DNA of 64,000 bases from Vanessa cardui (taxonomy: Eukaryota; Arthropoda; Insecta; Lepidoptera; Nymphalidae), in the NCBI RefSeq assembly GCF_905220365.1, contig NC_061130.1, positions 6,021,501 to 6,085,500 of the forward strand, written 5' to 3'. The notes under the pieces were generated by a model. It did no database searches. It was not told where the DNA came from and was given only the letters and a program-made list of their open reading frames with translations. This document shows positions 57,401 through 64,000 of this stretch, piece by piece (position 1 is the first letter of the stretch; each line of letters begins with the position of its first letter). The position numbers and the translations under genes are program-made.

Positions 57401-60400
57401 TGTATAATTATACCTATATAAAGCCGAGTCGATCTTCGATCGGGTGAGCGATCTCGCTCGTTAGTCATTGGAGAGATCACTTGACCGTCGTTTTTCTTAT
57501 TCTTATTCTACCGACATTAATTTCTTAAAGTTTATCACCTGTGTATCATTATTATCATATTCATTATTATTATATATCGTAGTATAAAACAAAGTCGCTT
57601 GCCGCTTGTCTGTCCATATGTATGCTTAGATATTTCATATTACATAACGGATTTCGATGCGTTTCTTTTAATAGATAGAGTGATTCGAGAGAAAGGTTTT
57701 TGTATATAATACATGGACAATATACTAAAGAAATACTGAAAATATTAGAAGTTTCTAATGTGATGTCGTAATAAAAGAAAACTGTAGTATATTAAGTAGG
57801 TATCAGCATTTCATTGGTGCGTAGCCGGCGTGGGTTGCTGGTGTAGAAGAAAATAATGTGTATTAGAGCTTTTTTTAATATTTCCTCGCCTGATCTCTTA
57901 CTATATATAAAATAACAGTCTTAAAATGTCGTACCGTTCGATTAAGAAGTATCGGAGAATATTTCGCCCGGGGCTCAGGTGCATGTTGGTGGATTCCCTA
58001 CGGCAAGATAAAAAATAAAATTGATCTTAGATAAGATGAATTTTAGACTCAAATTAAGCTCATGAACAGCCTTACATGTATCATCTTTTTTATTTGATAT
58101 TAAATAAAAAATATTTGGATGTGTATAGACACAAAGTAGAGACGGTTATTTATATTAAGAAGAAATCTGAATGTCACCGGTGTGCCATGTCAGCGGGAGT
58201 TTGCCGTCTGCGTTTGTCCTTCACTGGTACTGATAGATACTTCGGTGTGGTAAGGATTAATTCAAAAATTTTATTATTTGTCCACACGCTTGTATTTACT
58301 ATTACCAGTTTTCATTACTTTTAAATATAGAACAGTACCAAAAATATTGTAAATAGTATACAAAAGATTTTAAAACGAATAAGGTATTTGATGTTCTATA
58401 AATAATTTATTCTGTATAAATAGTCTAAAAATACCCGTAGTGTTGTAAAAAATTACTTAAACCAATGCTTGACGTTGAGTGACGTACGTTACAAAAGTTA
58501 TTTACTTGGGTTTAATTTTTTGTAGAATCTAAAGGTCTAATGATGAAATGTAGGTAAGTAACTTTTCAGAATTAAAATATTAAATTAGATATTGAGTTAC
58601 AATTTTTTTGCAGATATGTACAATAAAAAATGCTGTTAAAAATGCACTCACTTCTCAATCGTATAACGAATAATAATGTCTTTAAATTCTGACGGTATAG
58701 TAATATTGTTTCAACGCTTAGCCCATTATAAACGGTTCTACATACCACGTGATGGTCATTACATCGGCACTGCAGCTTTAGGTTTGTTAGCCAATAAACA
58801 ATAGATCATTAATTATGTTTAATATCACACCTGGCTTTCGTGAATCTCTTTGTATAATAATATACCTATTATATATATTGCATATTACGTTATTTACTCG
58901 CCTCCATAAATGTTGTGATCGACATCACTAAAACAATATATTTTTTCTTGTAGCCGATATTTTCCAAACAAATTTAATAATTATTCAAACAGATGGTGTA
59001 TAGCATTAAAATTCTGAGACCGAAACGACTGAAATTGATTTTTAAATCCGCCATTTATAGTTTCGACCGCCCGCAGGCACATAGATATTATTCTGGATCG
59101 TTCAGTTTTATCGCTAGATGCAGGGTATCCTCATGACGGCACAAACACAATACGCTCTCTGAATCCGCTTCTAAGTTCAATACATCCATCAGATGAAAAA
59201 ACTTTGCATCCTGTATAGAAGTTTTCTAATAGTTCTGTGAAGTTTTGTAAGCACCGGATCGTTTATTGAGGAACTTCCTTGGAATGAGCCGGTTAATTCT
59301 CGCTTAATATCAAACGTGTACTAGATTATTTATTTTGCCAGCTGTATTTACATTTGCTCTTTACAGATACGAGTGCACCATGTAACATGGAGCTGTACAC
59401 TGTCTGCAGATTTTATCTTCCTCACCAAACTGAAAAGAGAATCCATGTATTATTTTCAAGTTAGTCTAATATTACGATGCTCACAGAATTTTATAAATAA
59501 AAGTGCATAATATTAATTTACTGACATTATATAAAATCAAATAATAATAATCGCGCTAAACTAATCTGTCTACATGTCTAACTAAGAGATAAAACGTAAG
59601 TGAGTTTACCAGTTTTTTTTTTAAATCTAAACAGAAGCTTCTATACAAAAAGTCCAGTTGTTTCGACTAAATACTTCATTAATATCCGATTTGTTTGCAC
59701 AATATTTACTTGATCTGTGACGAGTTCGACATAAAGTTGATAAATTCACATTGCTTAAAATATTTTCCAGTAATAAAGATGAGATGTGGTGATTCAATCG
59801 TATTACAAACAATCTCAAGTCAATAAAAATTAAAACACAACGATGAGTGAGGCGTGCTTGTTACACAGTGAGCACAGCACAGCTTGATTGGAATCGGGCA
59901 ACTACGAGTCCGAGCCGTTAGTCAATATTTTATAAGACAATGCTTTAAGTATTGTTATATAAAACACACGAAATGAAACTACAAAGTGTCATAGAAAATA
60001 AAAGCATAATTGAAATACAATAGAAAATATCTTCGTTCCGATATGGTCTAGAGCAATATGTCAATAATAACTTTTGATCGCTTTATGTAGTTCTTTTGTA
60101 ATAAGATGAAACTTTCGCTACTAGCTGAACAAGTTCAGATCAAAATCAGATCCTTTTGTAGTTCACTAGCTATCCGTTGGTTTCGCACGGGTAGAATAAG
60201 GATCTACGTGGTGCCGCTTTTAGTGTCTTCGCAAATATATTCGTCTTGACTTGACGTTGAATACATTGAATATTGCTGCAAGAAATAAAGAATAAATTGC
60301 TGCAATTTTAATTCAATTCTTTATTTCTTGTAGCAATATTTTCAATATTTAATCAAAAGAAGTATAGCGTGGATTCCCAGGCATGGTCCACTCGTCGTGC

Positions 60401-61195
60401 ATTATAGGGCATCTCTAATCCCTTTTTTCATTCGTTGCCTATGTATTAAGGTACGTGTTCGGGATTAGTGAGCGCACTCTGTCGACCCGTCCATTCGAGC
60501 TTCTTTCATTCCATATACAATTAAAGTAAAATAGACGACACGTTCGTTACTTTTGTAAATTATCACGCTAAAAGTTAAGCGACTGTGTTAATCCAAGGAG
60601 TCTTTAAATATGTTTATATCCTGTTTGCACAGGGATATAGAAAAAGCGTAGCGTGAAATTGCCAACGAGTGGTCTCTGACTGAAAAGTTTCCCATGCATT
60701 GTCGCTATGTTACCAAAACGAGCTAGTCATCATGTCAACGATTTGTTGATGCTTATTCGAATGTTTTAGTATTGATTTAGTGTTGAGCTTGCATAATGTG
60801 GCTTTAAATTTAGATTTTTAGCGTGGCAAGCGTGAAAATCATTAACTTATTTTTTTACAAATAAAACATTATATTTGTATCTCTCAAGCCGCGGCGTTTC
60901 TAGTAATTTCTTAGAACATGCTCTACATATATATAAAAATAAATTAATAATTGCTACTTCAACCCAATTCTAATTAGTTTTTAATTATGTTTAAGATTGT
61001 GGGAAATAATAATTGTTCCCTCATTACTGTTCTGATTACGTTCATTTTAAATGTTTCTTACATTATTTTCCTTAAGAAAACAACACGACAAGAAATATAT
61101 AATTATATATTATTATTGTATTACATAATAACCAATTAGATATTAAGTATTTAATAAATAAAAACACCACTCAACTCAAGCGTTACATATATGAA
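57401..61195. other. Long anonymous AT-rich stretch, about 3.8 kb
   Basis: I found no gene. Visible details are a TATATAAAG string at about 57,415-57,423 followed by CGATCTTCGATCG and GCGATCTCGCTCG, possibly promoter- or LTR-like, and the hairpin listed at 60,265. The 82-codon frame at 58,076 and the 63-codon frame at 59,818 show no domain. Confidence 0.45.
60265..60347. repeat. Imperfect hairpin with ~29-bp arms
   Basis: ATTGCTGCAAGAAATAAAGA (left) pairs with TCTTTATTTCTTGTAGCAAT (right) with one mismatch. The outer ends continue with a 2-base offset. The loop is about 24 bases. It is a MITE remnant or chance palindrome. Confidence 0.75.
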
Positions 61196-61199
61196 GTAC

Positions 61200-61500
61200 T
61201 GTCAAGTGATTTCGATCTCGGCGGCCAATCTCAAGGAAAAGTATCGAATTCGTTAGGACATACTATTGTTAAATACACAAGCGTAAACGAGTACGTCAAA
61301 CACAGATGCACTCTCTGTTCTCCCACTACCGTCGTCCGATGGGACGACAATTCCAATATAACTGGGAATACGTACTTGCTTAGTACACTCCGATGAAACA
61401 ACACAAGTGTGTACTAACTCCCAAATTCCAGACTTCAGGCTGTTGACTGAGAATATTTCTGCTGAAAAACTTGATATATTTTTTGGTGAGTTTTGAATTC
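61200..61500 (-). repeat. SINE-3 copy (degraded)
   Basis: ATTTCGATCTCGGCGGCCAA, TCTCAAGGAAAAGTATCGAA, GTCCGATGGGACGACAATTC and TTCCAGACTTCAGGCTGTTG occur in the order of a repeat I recognise from Lepidoptera. The tRNA-like right end has decayed. It is a sister of 15,458-15,770. Confidence 0.62.
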
Positions 61501-61601
61501 ACCTGTAACATTAATCAACGCCAGTTGACAAATGGTAATATTATATGGTAGAATAACTATGTGGCATAACATCAGCCACAAGAAAATTTTCTTAAAAATT
61601 C

Positions 61602-61712
61602 CTTCACCACCGAGTACGAGATAAATAATGAAACAATTATATAGAGACTTATATACTAAGCACATGAAATGCGATAATGCTTGTTCGGGCTCGAACTCGT
61701 ATTATTCGGCTA
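61602..61712 (-). repeat. SINE-1 remnant (minus strand)
   Basis: TTCACCACCGAGTACGAGAT, AAGCACATGAAATGCG and the reversed B-box region GGGCTCGAACTCG follow SINE-1 in order. Confidence 0.65.
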
Positions 61713-62115
61713 AAGTAACATGTTCTTTCAACTGGGCCATTGCAGTTCGGATTGTGTCTTTTATTTTGAGTCATTATATTCTGAATTGTATGTATATGTA
61801 TTGTATATTGTAATGGGGGTATTATTAAAAAAGTATGTGAGACGGTTGATTCGTGTCTGCGCAGTAAAAGGTTATACATCGAGACCGTGTTTTATTTCTA
61901 AACACTACAATATTACATGAAAAAAATCATAACAATACTCCAGCCTATTTATACGCCCTAGAAGGCTGGTTTCATTCTATGTTTGTTCTTAGGATATCTT
62001 CAGCTTCATCAAAATCAATTCATTGCTTTAGCCTTTATAACTAAGTTGTAAGTATAGATATGTATCTATATACTTATGTAAGTACCTAAGTATTATACAT
62101 ATATAGTATTATACC
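61713..62115. other. Anonymous sequence
   Basis: I see no gene or recognised repeat. An AT-rich stretch precedes the LINE. Confidence 0.5.
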
Positions 62116-62122
62116 AATAGAA

Positions 62123-62887
62123 TTGAACACAGGTAGTAGATACACGAGTTCTGAATTAGAGGTTGCTAATTTATTTGAATCATTTTTTGATAAAGTACCC
62201 CATAAAATAACATTTCATTTAAAATCATCTACATCAAATGCAGCTAGGTTATTAAATAATAGTGTTTCTAAATGCGTTATTGATTTTTCATTTGAAACGG
62301 TTTCTGCAATAGATGTCATAAAAGTATTTAAAACTATAAATATTAAAAAAACTAACGACATATGGGGCATTTCGGTAAAATTTTTTAATAACATCATATA
62401 CGATATTGCTCCGTATATAGCAGTAATTTTTAACAAGAGTTTGGACACGGGTTCATTTCCTAACTTGTTAAAATGTAGTAAAGTTTTACCACTTTTTAAA
62501 ACTGGAAACAGAAGCGATCCCGGTAATTACAGACCTATTTCAATACTCCCATCCTTAAGTAAAATTTTCGAAAAAATTATTTTAAATCAACTTCTCGTCC
62601 ATTTCGGTACAAATGCTATTTTTCATGGTGAGCAATTCGGTTTTAGAAGAGGTCGCTCGACAACTGATGCGGGAATTGCGCTTCTCAAACATATTTACGA
62701 TGCTTGGGAGAAATCACAGAACGCTATTGGAGTATTCTGTGATTTATCTAAAGCATTCGATTGTGTAGAACACGAAACGCTTCTTTATAAGCTCAAATAT
62801 TACGGTGTTAAAGGTAAAGCTCTTGATCTCATCGCTTCATATTTAAGTCAAAGAATCCAGCAAGTTTTCATTAATGCAATGCAATAA
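62123..62887 (+). pseudogene. LINE RT, N-terminal half
   Basis: A 254-codon open frame with the pre-RT stretch (SELEVANLFESFF), a variant of the GPDGI motif (KKTNDIWGISVKF), PLFKTGNRSDPGNYRPISIL, GEQFGFRRGRSTTDA and motif A (VFCDLSKAFDCVEH, with the catalytic Asp). It ends in QQVFINAMQ followed by TAA. About ten residues that normally precede the QG of motif B are missing, and the next half restarts in another frame at 62,887. The Met at 62,123 is probably not a real start, because the element is 5'-truncated. The first copy of the catalytic acid is present, but the gene is broken. Confidence 0.87.
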
Positions 62888-63819
62888 TGCAAATCCAGCA
62901 AGGTTCAATTTTGGGTCCCTTTCTATTCCTAGTATATATAAATGATCTTCCTTTCTATGTTAAGGGTATTTGTGATATAGTGTTGTTTGCTGACGATACT
63001 TCGCTGATTTTTAAGGTTGACAGGAAAAAAAATGACTATGACGATGTGAACGGTGCATTATCACAGATACACAATTGGTTTACAGTAAATAATTTAGTTT
63101 TGAATGCTCAAAAAACAAAATGTGTAGTTTTTACCCTACCTAATGTTAGCAAGCAAAATTATTATATATCTTTAAATGGTGACCGTCTTGAAGTAGCTGA
63201 TACTACGGTGTTTTTAGGAATAGAATTGGATTCCAGACTTCAGTGGACTTCTCATTTATCATCCCTAACAGGAAGACTCAGCTCCGCAACATACGCGGTT
63301 AGAAAAGTTAGACAACTAACTGATATTGATACCGCTCGTTTAGTTTATTTTGGTTATTTTCACAGTATTATGTCATATGGCATATTACTTTGGGGTAACG
63401 CTGCAGATATTGAATCTGTCTTTATTTTACAAAAGAGAGCAATTCGGTTTATTTATAATCTTGGAGCTAGAGACTCTCTTCGGGATGTTTTTAACAGAGT
63501 AGGAATACTTACTGTTGCGTCGCAATATATTTACAACAATATCATGTATATTCACAGTAACATTGATCACTTTGATAAAATCAGTGATAATCATTGTATA
63601 TGCACTAGAAGTAAGGATAAACTTATAACGCCAAGTTTCCGACTCCGCAAAGTCAATGGATCCTTCTTGGGGCAAGGTATCCGTTTCTATAATAAAATTC
63701 CGCAGAAATTTTTAACTTTGCCGTTTAGTAAATTCAAATCGTTTGTTAAAAATACATTGGTAGAAAAAGCATACTATTCAATACAAGATTTTGTAGATGA
63801 TAAAAAAGCGTGGAGTTAA
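62887..63819 (+). pseudogene. LINE RT, C-terminal half (YADD-type motif FADD intact)
   Basis: A 310-codon frame beginning within motif B (QQGSILGPFLFLVYINDL), followed by motif C LFADDTSLIF, then DKT-like LNAQKTKCVVF, FLGIELDSRLQW and the thumb region (YFGYFHSIMSYGILLWGN). It ends at the TAA at 63,817. The join to the previous half is a small deletion with a frame change near 62,880-62,890, so the Met here is not a genuine start. Apart from that lesion no stop or shift is seen, so the copy is fairly young. The 3' UTR with TTTCTTGCCGGTTCTTCTCG follows. Confidence 0.9.
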
Positions 63820-64000
63820 TACCCGTTGACTTCCAAGCAGGATACATTAATTGAAATAATTGTATTTAATTGACATGACGTTGTATTTTTTAAATGTTAA
63901 AAAAGAGTAACTACTGAGTTTCTTGCCGGTTCTTCTCGGTAGAATCTACTTTCCGAACCGGTGGTAGCTTCACTTAATTGTAAAATGACGATTCAAAAGT

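Larger units (their letters stand above)
62120..64000 (+). mobile_element. 5'-truncated Jockey/CR1-type LINE, 3' end outside window
   Basis: The element begins inside the region before RT (no endonuclease, no ORF1) and runs through RT and 3' UTR to the window end. Related fragments at 12.4, 25.9 and 52.9 kb show that the 3' UTR continues only a few dozen bases further. There is no RNase H. It is the least decayed member of the family that also left fragments at 12,420, 25,215, 25,888, 26,648 and 52,868. Confidence 0.9.

Noticed and set aside
57415..57500. Solo LTR or TATA promoter
   Set aside because: A TATATAAAG string is present, but I found no TG...CA ends, no duplication and no downstream gene, so it was left only as a remark.
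58076..58324. 82-codon plus-strand ORF as a host exon
   Set aside because: It has no signal peptide, domain or convincing splice sites; such lengths are expected by chance.
1..64000. CRISPR array or prokaryotic operon
   Set aside because: No regular short repeat-spacer pattern, no ribosome binding sites before ORFs, and the element types and introns are eukaryotic.

Overview
The window is AT-rich eukaryotic DNA from an insect, most likely a butterfly or moth. The evidence is the repeat content: tRNA-derived SINEs ending in (GTT)n, Jockey/CR1-, I- and RTE-type LINEs, a Helitron, and TA- and TTAA-flanked foldback MITEs of kinds familiar from Lepidoptera. I found no convincing host exon, tRNA, rRNA or CRISPR. 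Every long open reading frame belongs to a mobile element. The window is best read as intergenic or large-intron DNA built by repeated insertion.

Layout. 1-2,790: a badly decayed Jockey/CR1-type LINE cut by the window edge, followed by a SINE fragment. 3,292-7,583: a 4.3-kb TIR element with 15-bp TIRs, a TAA target duplication and inverted subterminal repeats. It carries one gene on the minus strand, a PIN/XPG-like nuclease with an intact small intron and an acidic tail, interrupted by a homopolymer frameshift and bordered by an RTE LINE fragment. I suspect an Academ-type (XPG-bearing) element. 7,584-28,900: mostly non-coding DNA with many short dispersed repeats, three MITEs and fragments of LINEs found elsewhere in the window. 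28,909-33,847: an almost intact Helitron (A|TC...CTAG|T) on the minus strand, with a RepHel gene broken by only one stop codon and one frameshift. 33,850-46,900: mostly anonymous AT-rich DNA, SINEs and microsatellites. 46,920-52,414: a full-length I-superfamily LINE on the minus strand (gag-like ORF1 with three zinc knuckles; ORF2 with AP endonuclease, RT and RNase H), flanked by a perfect 12-bp target duplication. 52,430-62,100: nested SINEs, two short retroposons with perfect 13-bp duplications, and long anonymous stretches. 62,120-64,000: a 5'-truncated Jockey/CR1-type LINE running off the window end.

The pieces are related to one another. The last LINE is the parent type of at least five truncated 3'-end fragments (12.4, 25.2, 25.9, 26.6 and 52.9 kb). 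The full-length I-type LINE explains a 3'-end fragment at 8.87 kb. One SINE family is present about eleven times, and one roughly 280-bp non-coding repeat about ten times. Several insertions keep perfect target duplications, so the order of insertion can be read directly (SINE inside SINE at 45 and 54.6 kb, SINE inside another repeat at 28.2 kb).

The most unusual item is the TIR element at 3,292-7,583. Next are the near-intact Helitron, the full-length LINE, and two SINE copies that share an internal deletion of the pol III B box. Family names below come from motif recognition by eye. No database search was run.
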